64,000 bases of DNA from Streptomyces sp. NRRL F-4489. GTDB lineage: Bacteria; Actinomycetota; Actinomycetes; Streptomycetales; Streptomycetaceae. Below the pieces are notes generated by a model, which saw only the letters and a list, made by a program, of their open reading frames with translations, ran no database searches and was not told the DNA's origin. Of the stretch, positions 17,535-26,397 are shown one piece after another; within the stretch, counting starts at the first letter, position 1; each line of letters opens with the position of its first letter. The position numbers and the translations under genes were made by a program. Location: NCBI RefSeq assembly GCF_001509485.1, contig NZ_LLZI01000180.1, positions 1 to 64,000 on the forward strand, in the 5' to 3' direction.

Positions 17535-18427
17535 TGTGCGCCTCCCTTGGTGCCATGGGCGTTGCCGCGGTAGGACTCCCAGGTCCAGCCGAGGGTGCGG
17601 CGCGCCATGATGCCCACGGCGTGCCGGCGGTACTTGGCGCTGCCGCGCACATCGTCGATCGGGTTGCAGGCGCCGGACGCCAGCTGCGCGAACTGCTTGG
17701 CGACGGACGGCGGGATCGGCTTGCCGGACTCCCAGAAGCCGCCGTCCTCCAGCGCCGCGGCCAGAAACGTCTCCGCCTCCTTGGCCCGAACGGGTGTGGG
17801 CGCGGCCGATCCGATGCCGGTGCGGACCGTGCGGGTCTCGGGGTGCAGCGCGATACCGAAGGCGCACACCGCGATCACCATCGCGTTGCGGGTGCCGACC
17901 TTGGAGAACTGCTGCGGCCCGTCGGCCTTGGGCAGGTGCACGGCGCGGATCAGCTCGTCGGCGGCGAGCGCGTTGCGCTTGACGCCGACGTAGAACTCGT
18001 CGATCGGGATCATGCGGACACCGCGCTCGGCGGACTCCACCTCGACCTCGCAGCCGGAGGCCAGCAGCGCCGGGTGGGCGTCACCGGCGGGGGAGGCGGT
18101 GCCGAGGTTGCCCCCGACGCCGCCGCGGTTGCGGATCTGCGGGGAGGCGACGGTGTGCGAGGCCAGGGCCAGGCCCGGCAGCTCGGCCCGGAGGTTCTCC
18201 ATGATCTTGGTGTACGAAACGGAGGCACCCAGACGGACGGTCTTCTCCCCGGCCTCCCACTCGTACAGGTCGCCGATCCGGTTCAGGTCGAGCAGGTACT
18301 CCGGGCGGCGGTGGTCGAAGTTGATCTCGACCATCACGTCCGTACCGCCCGCGATGGGCACAGCGGTAGGGTGCTCTGCCTTGGCGGCGAGCGCCTCCTC
18401 CCAGCTGGCGGGGCGAAGGAAGTCCAT
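17525..18427 (-). CDS. Xanthine dehydrogenase FAD-binding subunit
   Basis: 300 aa. FAD-domain landmarks: PIAGGTDVMVEINF near residue 25, ASPQIRNRGGVGGNLGTASPAGD near 95-115 (pyrophosphate binding; quoted in full it is the classic segment), and the CO-dehydrogenase flavoprotein C-terminal domain thereafter. It hands electrons to NAD+. First gene of the minus-strand xdh operon; ATG 18427 has GAAGAGG seven bases upstream. Order FAD, 2Fe-2S, Mo subunit matches other actinobacterial purine-catabolism operons. Divergent to pucR, the likely regulator. Confidence 0.94.
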   Translation of the reverse strand: MDFLRPASWEEALAAKAEHPTAVPIAGGTDVMVEINFDHRRPEYLLDLNRIGDLYEWEAGEKTVRLGASVSYTKIMENLRAELPGLALASHTVASPQIRNRGGVGGNLGTASPAGDAHPALLASGCEVEVESAERGVRMIPIDEFYVGVKRNALAADELIRAVHLPKADGPQQFSKVGTRNAMVIAVCAFGIALHPETRTVRTGIGSAAPTPVRAKEAETFLAAALEDGGFWESGKPIPPSVAKQFAQLASGACNPIDDVRGSAKYRRHAVGIMARRTLGWTWESYRGNAHGTKGGAQCA

Positions 18428-18512
18428 GGTTGGCCTCTTCTACGAAATGGGGTCGTTCGCTGCTCCCGGCGGGACCTTCGGCCCTCGTCACCGGGGAGTC
18501 GTTCATGTCTTG

Positions 18513-18561
18513 TTAACGCGGTTGGGCTTAGTGAACGCGCACTGCACCCACCCGGTGCAGT
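18513..18561. promoter_or_regulatory. Candidate PucR/operator region between xdh operon and pucR
   Basis: The 261-base divergent spacer 18428-18688 contains ACTGCACC-N5-GGTGCAGT (18541-18561), a perfect 8-bp dyad, and two similar octamers TTAACGCG (18513-18520) and TGAACGCG (18532-18539) in direct orientation. Further right, TTGGCT (18581) and TAGATT (18606-18611) could be a weak promoter for pucR. The dyad is the best candidate for the site through which PucR acts, by position only. Confidence 0.45.
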
Positions 18562-18688
18562 CACCGAAACCATGAAGCGGTTGGCTGGCCACGCTGCCCG
18601 TCTTGTAGATTCGAACGAAAGACGAGGGATCACAACCTCGCGGCATTCCACCGGCAACACGAGACAGCACAGAACGGCGGGCGAGGTC

Positions 18689-20350
18689 ATGCGGCTCCGC
18701 GCACTCCTGGACACACACACTCTGGGCCTGAAGCTCCTCGGGGGCGAGGAGGAGCTGGACCGCACCGTCCGTGGCGTGATGACCACCGACCTGCGGGACC
18801 CCAGCCGCTACCTCTCCGGCGGCGAGCTGGTCCTGACCGGCCTGGCCTGGCGCCGGGACCCGGACGACTCCGAGCGGTTCGTCCGCATCCTGGCCGGCGC
18901 CGGGGTCGCCGGGCTGGGCGCCGGCGAGGCGGAGCTGGGCGCCATCCCGGACGACCTGGTGCAGGCGTGCGTCCGGCACCGGCTGCCGCTCTTCGCGGTC
19001 GACGAGACGGTCTCGTTCGCCTCGATCACCGAGTACGTGGTGCGGCAGGTCTCCAGCGAGCGGGCCGGCGACCTGGCCGCGGTGGTGGACCGGCACCGCC
19101 GCCTGATGACGTCCGGACCGGCCGGCGGCGGCCCCGAGGTCGTCCTGGACCTGCTCGGCTCCGACCTGGACCTGCGGGCCTGGGTGCTCTCCCCCACCGG
19201 CCGGCAGATCGCCGGCTCGTCGCTGGCCGGCGCCGGCCCGGAACTGCCCGCCGAGCTGGCCGCCCGGCTGGCCGGCGAGCACCTGGCCGCCGCCCGCGCG
19301 GGCCGCCGCGGCCCGCACCGGATCTCGCTGGCCGGCGCCACGTACTCGCTCTTCCCGATCCGCCACGAGGGCCGCGACCTGCGGCAGACGCTGCTCAGCG
19401 ACTGGCTGCTGGCGGTCGAGGCGGACGCCGGGGACTGGCCCGAGGAGCGGCTGGACCTGCTGCACGGCGTCACCCAGCTGATCGCGGTCGAACGGGACCG
19501 CCGGGACGCCGCCCGCACGGTCCGCCGGCGGCTGGCCCAGGAGGTCCTGGAGCTGGTGCAGACCGGCGCGCCGCCGGCCGAGATCGCCGCCCGCCTGCGG
19601 GTGGCCGCGCCGGTCCTGCTGCCCGGGCTGGGCGCCGCCCCGCACTGGCAGATCGTGGTGGCGCGGGTCGAGTGGGAGGGCGGCGACGTGCCCGGCGGCC
19701 CGGTGGCGCAGAGCCTGCTGGAGGAGGTGCTGGTCGACCCCGGCACGTTCGGCCCGGAGCCGTCGGACCGGATCGCGGTGGCGCACACCGGCGACGAGGC
19801 GGTGGCGCTGGTGCCGCTGCCCGCCGTCCCGGAGGACGGCGCCGGCGCGGCGGACGGCCTGCACGCCGGCCAGCTGCTGCGGGCCATCCGCGAGCCGCTG
19901 GGCCGCGGACTGGCCGACGACGGCCGGCTGACGGTCGGCGTCAGCGCCTCGGTGCACTCCGCCGAGGGGCTGCGCGGCGCCCTGGAGGAGGCCCGGCACG
20001 CCCGCCGGGTCGCCGCCGCCCGCCCCGGCCGGGTCTGCGCCGCCGGCCACGAGGAGCTGGCCTCGCACGTGCTGCTGCTGCCGTTCGTCCCGGACGACGT
20101 GCGGCGCGCCTTCACCGCCCGCCTGCTGGACCCGCTGCGCGACTACGACCGCCGGCACCGCGCCGAGCTGATCCCGACGCTGGAGGCGTTCCTGGACTGC
20201 GACGGCTCCTGGACGCGCTGCGCCACCCGCCTCCACCTGCACGTCAACACCCTGCGCTACCGCGTCGGGCGGATCGAGCAGCTGACCGGCCGGGACCTCT
20301 CGCGGCTGGAGGACAAGCTGGACTTCTTCCTGGCGCTGCGGATGTCGTGA
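18689..20350 (+). CDS. pucR: PucR-family transcriptional regulator of purine catabolism
   Basis: 553 aa. The N-terminal PucR-like ligand domain spans ~1-125 (LLDTHTLGLKLLGGEEELDR; VMTTDLRDPSRYL; GELVLTG), a middle GGDEF-like regulatory region follows, and the C-terminus is the PucR/CdaR helix-turn-helix (CATRLHLHVNTLRYRVGRIE near 515-535). PucR proteins activate or repress genes for purine/allantoin degradation in response to pathway intermediates. It diverges from the xdh operon, its probable target. ATG 18689 was chosen because the protein then begins at the conserved domain; the ribosome site GCGAGG is weak. Confidence 0.93.
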   Translation: MRLRALLDTHTLGLKLLGGEEELDRTVRGVMTTDLRDPSRYLSGGELVLTGLAWRRDPDDSERFVRILAGAGVAGLGAGEAELGAIPDDLVQACVRHRLPLFAVDETVSFASITEYVVRQVSSERAGDLAAVVDRHRRLMTSGPAGGGPEVVLDLLGSDLDLRAWVLSPTGRQIAGSSLAGAGPELPAELAARLAGEHLAAARAGRRGPHRISLAGATYSLFPIRHEGRDLRQTLLSDWLLAVEADAGDWPEERLDLLHGVTQLIAVERDRRDAARTVRRRLAQEVLELVQTGAPPAEIAARLRVAAPVLLPGLGAAPHWQIVVARVEWEGGDVPGGPVAQSLLEEVLVDPGTFGPEPSDRIAVAHTGDEAVALVPLPAVPEDGAGAADGLHAGQLLRAIREPLGRGLADDGRLTVGVSASVHSAEGLRGALEEARHARRVAAARPGRVCAAGHEELASHVLLLPFVPDDVRRAFTARLLDPLRDYDRRHRAELIPTLEAFLDCDGSWTRCATRLHLHVNTLRYRVGRIEQLTGRDLSRLEDKLDFFLALRMS

Positions 20351-20640
20351 CGCCGGGCTGATGTGGCGTCAGCTGACGCCGGGTCTGGCCCGTTCGGGGT
20401 ACCACGATCGGGCGGCAGCGGACCGGGGGTGCGGGGCGGTACGGGCCGGCGGGCCGGTGCCGCCCCGCCGCCGTACGGCCGCGCCGCCTCGGCCGAAACG
20501 CCGCATACCGGCCACCGCGGCCGCCCCGAGCGATTGTGAATTCTTTCACCCGCCCCCTTGGCCCGGCGGCGGGATTCGTGCTGAGATGCGCGCACAGCAT
20601 CCTGCATTCCCGTCTCAATGGCGCGCTCGGGGAGGGCACT

Positions 20641-21513
20641 GTGGCGGATACCGCCATGCCAGGATCCGCGGATCCCGCGGATGCCATCAACGCCGCGGAC
20701 GCGGTTCCGGTCCCGCCACCGCGGCCGGCCGCCGCACCGCCGCCGGTGACCGGCCCCGAGGCCGCCGACCCCCTCGACCGCGCGGTGTGGCGACTGCGCT
20801 CCCGGGGCTGCTGGCTCGACGCCGCCGCCCTGCTGGAGCCGTACGCCGCCCGGCGGGCGTCCGCGGCGCTGCGCCGGGCCGCGCTCCTGGTGGAGCGCTG
20901 CATGTTCACCGCGAGCGGCTGGGCCGAGGCCGAGGACGCGCTGCGCGCCGCCGAGGCGCTGGCCGGCGACGACGACGAGCGCGGCGCCGCCGCCTGCGAA
21001 CGGGGCCAGCTCGCCTACACCTCCACCGTGCTCGGCGTCCGCGACCGGGCCGACGAGGCGCGCTCGGCGCTGGGCCGGGCCGCCGCGCTGCTCGCCCCGG
21101 ACGCGGCCGGCCGCCCGCTGCTGGACTTCCGGCGCGGGCTGCTGGCCGAGCACCTCGCCGACAGCCCGGACGCCGCCCGGGCCGCGTACCGCCGCGCGCA
21201 CGCCGGCGCCACCGCCCGCGGCGACGCGTTACTGCTCTCCTTCACCTGGCGCCATCTGGCCGGACTCGCCCTGCGTGACGGGGAGTTGGCCGAGGCCCGG
21301 CACGGTTTCACCGAGTCCCTGCGGATCCGCGAGGAGCTGGGATTCCTGGTCGGCACCGCCCCGGCGCTGGCGGCGCTGGCCGACGCCGCGCCCGAGGACG
21401 AGGCGGTGCGGCTGCGCACCGAGGCCGCCCGGCTGTTCCGGCTCATGGGCGGCGTCCCCACCTGGCTCGCGGCCCAGCTCCCGCCGCCGCCACCGGAGCC
21501 GGAGCGGTCGTAG
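20641..21513 (+). CDS. TPR-like repeat protein, function unknown
   Basis: 290 aa. An N-terminal Ala/Pro-rich stretch of ~45 residues precedes a helical array: pairs with TPR-like spacing such as AEAEDALRAAEALAG, RADEARSALGRAAALL, PDAARAAYRRAHAGA, and GELAEARHGFTESLRIREELG. Predicted cytoplasmic scaffold or sensor. GTG 20641 follows GGGGAGGGC. It ends in a short Pro-rich tail. I do not recognise a specific family function; neither pucR upstream nor the methyltransferase downstream (300 bases away) suggests one. Confidence 0.7.
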   Translation: MADTAMPGSADPADAINAADAVPVPPPRPAAAPPPVTGPEAADPLDRAVWRLRSRGCWLDAAALLEPYAARRASAALRRAALLVERCMFTASGWAEAEDALRAAEALAGDDDERGAAACERGQLAYTSTVLGVRDRADEARSALGRAAALLAPDAAGRPLLDFRRGLLAEHLADSPDAARAAYRRAHAGATARGDALLLSFTWRHLAGLALRDGELAEARHGFTESLRIREELGFLVGTAPALAALADAAPEDEAVRLRTEAARLFRLMGGVPTWLAAQLPPPPPEPERS

Positions 21514-21813
21514 CCGGGTCCGCGACGAGCCTCCGGGCACCCGCCGCGGCCGGACGATGCCGTTCCGCCGCGCGTCAACCCCCCGGCCTCGGCCATGCCA
21601 CGCCCCGCGCCGTTTGGCCGGTTCTTTGCGGTGCGGGCGGCGGATCGGCCGGGCCGCGGTGGCTGCCGCCGCCCCCGGGCCGCCGACCGGTCGGTAGCGC
21701 CACGCCCCACCGGCCCCGAGAATGGCCACAAGTCGCACTGCGGCCCGCCAGGTGCGGCCTGGATGCTGGTCCGCGTCCAGCTCCCTTTGGCACGCCTTCC
21801 GAGGAGGCCCACC

Positions 21814-22683
21814 GTGGCAGGAGTGGCCCATACCGGCACCGACTGGGGCAAGGCACATTTCGAGTCGATCTACAACTGCCCTGATCCGCGCCGGTACTTC
21901 AGCACGCTGCACCCCCTCGACTACCAGATCCCGCACCACGGCCAGGCGGTGTTCCGCGCGCTGGCCGACGCCCTGCGGCGGCGGCGCGGCGACCGGCCGC
22001 CGCTGCGCGTCGTGGACCTCTGCTGCTCCTACGGGGTCAACGCCGCGCTGCTCAACCACCGGGTGACCCTCGACGACCTCTACCGCCGCTACGCCCAGGG
22101 CGGCGCGGGCACCGCGGCCGGCGAGCGGCTGGCCCGTGCGGACCGCGCCTACTTCGCCGGCCGCCGCCTCCCCGGGGCGGCCCGGGTGACCGGCATCGAC
22201 GCCGCCGAGCACGCGGTGGGCTATGCCGAGGCGGCCGGCCTGCTCGACCGCGGCTTCGCGGAGAACCTCGAGCTGGCCGCGCCCGGCCCCGCGCTGTGCC
22301 GGGAGCTGGCCGGCACCGAGCTGATCACCGTCACCGGCGGCGTCGGCTACATCACCGCCCGCACCTTCGGACACCTCGTGGACTGCGTCGCGGCGCCGCC
22401 CTGGGTCGCCGCGTTCGTACTGCGCACCGTGTCGTACCGGCCGATCTCCGAGGTGCTGGCGCGCGCCGGGCTGGTGACCGAGCGGGTGACCACCCGGACG
22501 TTCCGGCAGCGGCGGTTCGCGGACGACGCCGAGCGGCGGGCCGCGCTGGACGCGCTGGCGGCCCGGGGGCTGACCGTCGGCGGCAAGGAGGCCGACGGCT
22601 TCTACCACGCCGAGCTGTACGTCTCCCGCCCGGCCGCCGACGTCGCGGCCCTCCCGCTGGCGGAACTGCTGCCGGCGCTCTGA
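21814..22683 (+). CDS. Class I SAM-dependent methyltransferase-like protein
   Basis: 289 aa. The Rossmann start is VVDLCCSYGVNAALL near residue 65, and the acidic strand 2 residue is in VTGIDAAEHAVGYAE near 130; the usual GxGxG is degenerate (CCSYG). A later strand ELITVTGGVGYITART fits strand 4. Substrate unknown; no RNA- or DNA-methylase motif (NPPY/DPPY) seen. GTG 21814 has a strong GAGGAGG eight bases upstream. The upstream 300-base spacer 21514-21813 carries no gene that I can support. Confidence 0.65.
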   Translation: MAGVAHTGTDWGKAHFESIYNCPDPRRYFSTLHPLDYQIPHHGQAVFRALADALRRRRGDRPPLRVVDLCCSYGVNAALLNHRVTLDDLYRRYAQGGAGTAAGERLARADRAYFAGRRLPGAARVTGIDAAEHAVGYAEAAGLLDRGFAENLELAAPGPALCRELAGTELITVTGGVGYITARTFGHLVDCVAAPPWVAAFVLRTVSYRPISEVLARAGLVTERVTTRTFRQRRFADDAERRAALDALAARGLTVGGKEADGFYHAELYVSRPAADVAALPLAELLPAL

Positions 22684-22710
22684 AGGGGCGAAACCTCCGT
22701 ACCGGCGTCC

Positions 22711-23454
22711 TCAGTGCGGGTGCCGGGCCGCCGACAGGTGCTCGCGGGCGATCCGTTCCGCCACCGCGTCCTCGCGGGCGATCAGGGCGTCGAGGAGCGC
22801 GGTGTGCTCGGAGGCGTCGGCCAGCAGCTCGGCGGTACGCGGCCGGGCGCCGGCGCCCGCCGACCACTGCGCGCGGCGCAGCAGCTCACCGGCGACCTGG
22901 GTGAGCCGGCGGTTCCCGGTGAGCGCCATCAGCGCCTGGTGGAAGGCGTGGTCGGCGTCGGCGTAGCCCGCCAGGTCGCCGCGGGCCGCCGCGGCCACCC
23001 CCTCCTCGGCCAGCGGGCGCAGCTCCTCCCAGCGCTCCGGCGGCACCGCCCGGGCCAGCCGCACGACCGCGGGCACCTCCAGCAGGGTGCGGACCTCGGC
23101 CAGCTCCGCGAGGTCCCGGGGGCTGCCCTCGCACACCCGGAAGCCGCGGTTGGGCACCACCTCGACCGCGCCCTCCCCGGCGAGCTGCTGCATCGCCTCG
23201 CGCACCGGGGTCGCCGAGACGCCGTACCGCTCGGCCAGGACGGGCGCCGAGTACACCTCGCCGGGCAGCAGCTCCCCGGCGGTCAGCGCCCGGCGCAGCG
23301 CGTCCAGGACCTGGCCGCGGACCGAGTGGCGGCGCGGCCGCCGGGGCGCGGCCGGTCCACCGCCGGCGGGCGGCTCGGCGCGGCCGGCGCCGGCGGCCTG
23401 GGCGGGCAGCCACAGCCGGGGGTGCGGCAGCGGTTCCGCGGTGCCCTGCTCCAT
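22711..23454 (-). CDS. GntR-family regulator with FCD domain (FadR type)
   Basis: 247 aa. After a ~40-residue disordered, Pro/Ala-rich extension comes the winged helix (VLAERYGVSATPVREAMQQL near residue 70-90) and then the FCD ligand domain: LAELAEVRTLLEVPAVVRLA, DADHAFHQALMALTGNRRL (metal-binding His/Asp), and EHTALLDALIARED. Such regulators respond to small carboxylic acids. ATG 23454 has AGGAGG eight bases upstream. It diverges from the iron-box-controlled gene, but the target is not evident. Confidence 0.9.
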   Translation of the reverse strand: MEQGTAEPLPHPRLWLPAQAAGAGRAEPPAGGGPAAPRRPRRHSVRGQVLDALRRALTAGELLPGEVYSAPVLAERYGVSATPVREAMQQLAGEGAVEVVPNRGFRVCEGSPRDLAELAEVRTLLEVPAVVRLARAVPPERWEELRPLAEEGVAAAARGDLAGYADADHAFHQALMALTGNRRLTQVAGELLRRAQWSAGAGARPRTAELLADASEHTALLDALIAREDAVAERIAREHLSAARHPH

Positions 23455-23604
23455 GTGGGTTCCTCCTGCTGACGGCTGTGCGGGGGCCGGCCGCCGCGCC
23501 CCACCGGCCGGGCGGACGGAACGGGACCCGGGCGGCGGGCCCCAGCACCATAAGCGCCCGGGGCACCGGTTCACATCTCGGCGGGCGCGGGTAGGGATCT
23601 CCGA

Positions 23605-23623
23605 TAAGGTAAGCCTTACCTGT
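23605..23623. promoter_or_regulatory. Iron box (DmdR1/IdeR-type operator)
   Basis: AGGTAAG-C-CTTACCT (23607-23621) is a perfect 15-bp palindrome flanked by TA and GT, matching the actinobacterial iron-box pattern (TTAGGTTAGGCTAACCTAA type) bound by DmdR1/IdeR with ferrous iron. It sits 29 bases upstream of the FhuF-like gene, placing that gene under iron repression. Confidence 0.85.
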
Positions 23624-23651
23624 CAACGCTCGCGATTCGGTGGTCCCCCGC

Positions 23652-24500
23652 ATGCCTTCTGCCGTTGCCGCCGGGCCCGTCGCCCGCCCCGCCGCGCACC
23701 CCGCGGCCGCTGCCTACGACCGGCTGACCGAGGTCTTCCCCGGTCTGCGGGTCACGCTCGTGGACGCGGCGCCGCCCGGCGGCGACTGGCTGCCCGCGGC
23801 CGGCCTGGCCGCCGGCGGCGCGGTGCTGGACGGCTTCCTCGCCGACGAGGCGGCCCGCATCGAGCGGGAGTACGGGCAGCCGGCCCGCCCGGACGTGGCC
23901 GCGAGCTTCGCGCTGCACCGCTACGCCTGGCCGGCCTGCCTGCTGATCACCGTCCCGTGGTTCCTGCACCGCCGGGTGCCGCATCTCTCCACCGGGGACG
24001 TCCACCTCCACCGGGGACTGGGCCGGATGGCGGTCCGCCTGACCTCGTTCGGGTGCCTTCCGGACGATCCGGCGGCGGCGCTGCCGGGCGCCCGGGTGGT
24101 GCCGGACGAGGCGGCGCTGCGCTCGGAGGTCCGGGCGGCGGTGGCCCGGCACCTCGGGCCCGTCCTGGAGGGCTTCCGCCCCCGGGTGCGGCGCGGACCG
24201 CGGGCGCTGTGGGGGATGGTGTCCGACGAGATCGCCGAGGGGCTGTGGTATCTCGGGCACCTGCTGGGCGAGGAGCGGCGCGCGGTCGCCGAGCTGGCCC
24301 GGCTGCTGCCGGGGGCCACCGCGCCGTTCCCGGCCGGCGCCGGCTTCCGCGAGCTGACCGCGCCGGACGGCACCGCGCTGCCCACCCGGGACCGCGCCAG
24401 CTGCTGCATGTACTACACCCTGCGGCCCGAGGACACCTGTGTGACCTGCCCGCGCACCTGCGACGCGGAGCGCATCAGCCGCCTCACGGCGACCTCCTGA
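23652..24500 (+). CDS. FhuF-like siderophore-iron reductase (2Fe-2S)
   Basis: 282 aa. The C-terminus carries the FhuF signature CC-x10-C-x2-C (CCMYYTLRPEDTCVTC near residue 255-270), which binds an unusual 2Fe-2S cluster; the preceding region (FALHRYAWPACLLITVPWFL) fits the FhuF N-terminal domain. FhuF-type proteins reduce ferric siderophores in the cytoplasm to release iron. The iron box directly upstream agrees with this. ATG 23652 has no ribosome site; GTG 23640 is an in-frame alternative. It stands alone, without siderophore uptake genes next to it. Confidence 0.88.
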   Translation: MPSAVAAGPVARPAAHPAAAAYDRLTEVFPGLRVTLVDAAPPGGDWLPAAGLAAGGAVLDGFLADEAARIEREYGQPARPDVAASFALHRYAWPACLLITVPWFLHRRVPHLSTGDVHLHRGLGRMAVRLTSFGCLPDDPAAALPGARVVPDEAALRSEVRAAVARHLGPVLEGFRPRVRRGPRALWGMVSDEIAEGLWYLGHLLGEERRAVAELARLLPGATAPFPAGAGFRELTAPDGTALPTRDRASCCMYYTLRPEDTCVTCPRTCDAERISRLTATS

Positions 24501-24697
24501 CCCGGCGGCCTCGCGTCGCACACAACTGCCAACATCCGCAAGGCAGTTCGAGCAACGGGCCGCCCCCCTGCCCCTCCCGGCACCCCTTGGCGTTCTCTTC
24601 GCCTGAAACCCCCAACCGGCCTTGACCGGTTCCGCCAGGATGGCGCGCGCAATCGCGCAGCGGCGAAAGCGCCGCAACCCGAGGCAAGGGGTCCGGA

Positions 24698-25816
24698 ATG
24701 AGAATGACCGATATATCGCTGAATTGGCTGATTCCGGCGGCGCTGGTGATCGCCGGGATCATGGCCACCGCCTTCGTCCTGCTGCGCGGCCGGAGGAACG
24801 GCGCGCGGACCGCCGCCGACGACTCCTGGGAGCGCGGCGAGGAGCGCCGCCGCCGCAAGGAGGCGGTCTTCGCCTCGGCCTCGTACGTGCTGCTGTTCTG
24901 CTGCGCCGCGGTCGCCGCCGCGCTGTCCTTCCACGGCCTGGTCGGCTTCGGCGTGCAGAACCTCGGCCTGTCCGGCGGCTGGGAGTACCTGGTGCCGTTC
25001 GGTCTGGACGGCGCGGCGATGTTCTGCTCCGTCCTGGCGGTGCGCGAGGCCAGCCACGGCGACGCGGCGCTCGGCTCCCGGCTGCTGGTGTGGACGTTCG
25101 CGGGCGCCGCCGCGTGGTTCAACTGGGTGCACGCGCCGCGCGGCCTGGACCACGCGGGCGCGCCGCAGTTCTTCGCCGGGATGTCGCTGTCGGCGGCGGT
25201 CCTCTTCGACCGGGCGCTGAAGCAGACCCGCCGCGCGGCGCTGCGCGAGCAGGGCCTCGTGCCGCGCCCGCTGCCGCAGATCCGGATCGTGCGCTGGCTG
25301 CGGGCGCCCCGCGAGACCTTCGCCGCCTGGTCGCTGATGCTGCTGGAAGGCGTACGGACGCTGGACGAGGCGGTGGAGGAGGTCCGGGAGGACAAGCGGG
25401 AGAAGGCCCGCAACCGGCTGCGCCGCCGGGAGCAGGGCAAGCTCGAACGGGCCCGCATCAAGGCCATCAACCGGCAGCACCGGGCGTGGGGCCGGGGCGG
25501 CGGGCGCCGCGTCGCGGTCACCGCGGGCGCCCCCGCGGCCGCGGAAGCGCTCCCGCCCGCCGGCCCGGACGCCGGACCGCTCCCCGGAGCGCTCCCCGGC
25601 CCGGACGCCGCCGGTGCGGACGGTCCGGCGCCGGCGCGGCCGGGCGAGCCGGTCAAGCGGCCGCGGCCGGCCCTGAAGGCGGTGGCCGGCGCCGAGCCCG
25701 ACGCGGCCGCGCGGCGCGCCGCGGCGGACCTCCCCGGCGAGGACGACGCCCGTACGCTCCCCCGGCTGGACTCGCTGGAGGAGAAACTCGCCGCGATCGA
25801 GCGGCAGTTCGGCTGA
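24698..25816 (+). CDS. DUF2637-type membrane protein
   Basis: 372 aa. An N-terminal membrane helix (residues ~8-28), a basic stretch, then three to four more helices (VLLFCCAAVAAALSF; LVPFGLDGAAMFCSVLAV; LLVWTFAGAAAWFNWVHA; FAGMSLSAAVLF), the arrangement of DUF2637 proteins common in streptomycetes and on their conjugative plasmids (spread proteins). The C-terminal ~170 residues are cytoplasmic: a charged Arg/Lys-Glu helix (DEAVEEVREDKREKARNRL) and an Ala/Pro-rich tail. Function is unknown. No other plasmid or conjugation gene is nearby, so it is probably chromosomal in role. Confidence 0.75.
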   Translation: MRMTDISLNWLIPAALVIAGIMATAFVLLRGRRNGARTAADDSWERGEERRRRKEAVFASASYVLLFCCAAVAAALSFHGLVGFGVQNLGLSGGWEYLVPFGLDGAAMFCSVLAVREASHGDAALGSRLLVWTFAGAAAWFNWVHAPRGLDHAGAPQFFAGMSLSAAVLFDRALKQTRRAALREQGLVPRPLPQIRIVRWLRAPRETFAAWSLMLLEGVRTLDEAVEEVREDKREKARNRLRRREQGKLERARIKAINRQHRAWGRGGGRRVAVTAGAPAAAEALPPAGPDAGPLPGALPGPDAAGADGPAPARPGEPVKRPRPALKAVAGAEPDAAARRAAADLPGEDDARTLPRLDSLEEKLAAIERQFG

Positions 25817-25865
25817 GCACCGGGCGGACCGGGGCGGCCGCCGGACGGCCTGGAGGGGCCGGACG

Positions 25866-25883
25866 AGCCGGGGCGCCCCGGCT
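25866..25883. terminator. Palindrome between convergent genes
   Basis: AGCCGGGGCGCCCCGGCT is a perfect 18-bp palindrome in the 95-base gap between the DUF2637 gene and the convergent HATPase gene; as RNA it would give about a 7-bp stem with a GCGC loop. Probable shared terminator. Confidence 0.45.
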
Positions 25884-25911
25884 TACGCACCCGCCATCCC
25901 CGGGCGCCGCG

Positions 25912-26397
25912 TCAGGCCGGTCCGCCTCCGCCGCCCAGCTCGAACCACACGCATTTCCCGTTGCCCTCGGGCCGGATGCCCCAGTCGTCGGCCAGGGCGC
26001 GGACGAGCATCAGCCCGCGCCCGGACGTCCCGGCGGCGGACGGGGCGCGCGGCTCGGGGCGGCGGGCGGCGAAGTCCCGCACCTCCACCCGCAGCCGGTC
26101 GGTGACCCGCGCGGTGACCACCGCGCCGCCCTCGGTGTGCAGCAGGGCGTTGGTGACCAGTTCACTGGTCAGCAGCACGGCGACCTCGGGATCCGCCGGT
26201 GCGCGGCCGTCCGGCGGCGCCCAGCGGTCCAATAACTCCCGCAGCTCCCGGCGCACTTCGCCGACCGCCTTGCGATCGGCCTGCCGCACCTTCCGTTCCA
26301 GTATCCCGGGCGCCCGCACCGCGACCGCCCGGCCCCCGCTCCCCTCGTCCGCCTCCCGGCGTCTGTCCGGTCCCTCGCACCGCACGGGCTGACGCAT
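25912..26397 (-). CDS. HATPase-domain protein (anti-sigma-factor kinase-like, RsbW/SpoIIAB class)
   Basis: 161 aa. The ATPase N-box (ELVTNALLHTEGGAVV) is near residue 80, the G1 region RVEVRDFAAR near 105, and the G2 region GRGLMLVRALADDWGI near 130; it ends KCVWFELG. These stand-alone GHKL proteins are abundant in streptomycetes and are thought to phosphorylate anti-sigma antagonists. No antagonist or sigma factor gene is adjacent. ATG 26397 gives a ~35-residue lead before the fold, but its ribosome site GGGGGG is very close; an upstream start at 26457 is possible. Confidence 0.8.
   Translation of the reverse strand: MRQPVRCEGPDRRREADEGSGGRAVAVRAPGILERKVRQADRKAVGEVRRELRELLDRWAPPDGRAPADPEVAVLLTSELVTNALLHTEGGAVVTARVTDRLRVEVRDFAARRPEPRAPSAAGTSGRGLMLVRALADDWGIRPEGNGKCVWFELGGGGGPA

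Noticed and set aside
24501..24697. Small G/C hairpins (GCGCG-CAAT-CGCGC; GCGGCG-AAAG-CGCCGC) before the DUF2637 gene
   Set aside because: Short stems of this kind are frequent by chance at this G+C content, and no function could be attached.
24698..25816. DUF2637 protein as a trace of an integrated conjugative element
   Set aside because: No integrase, tra or rep gene, att-site repeat or tRNA gene is near, and base composition matches the surroundings.
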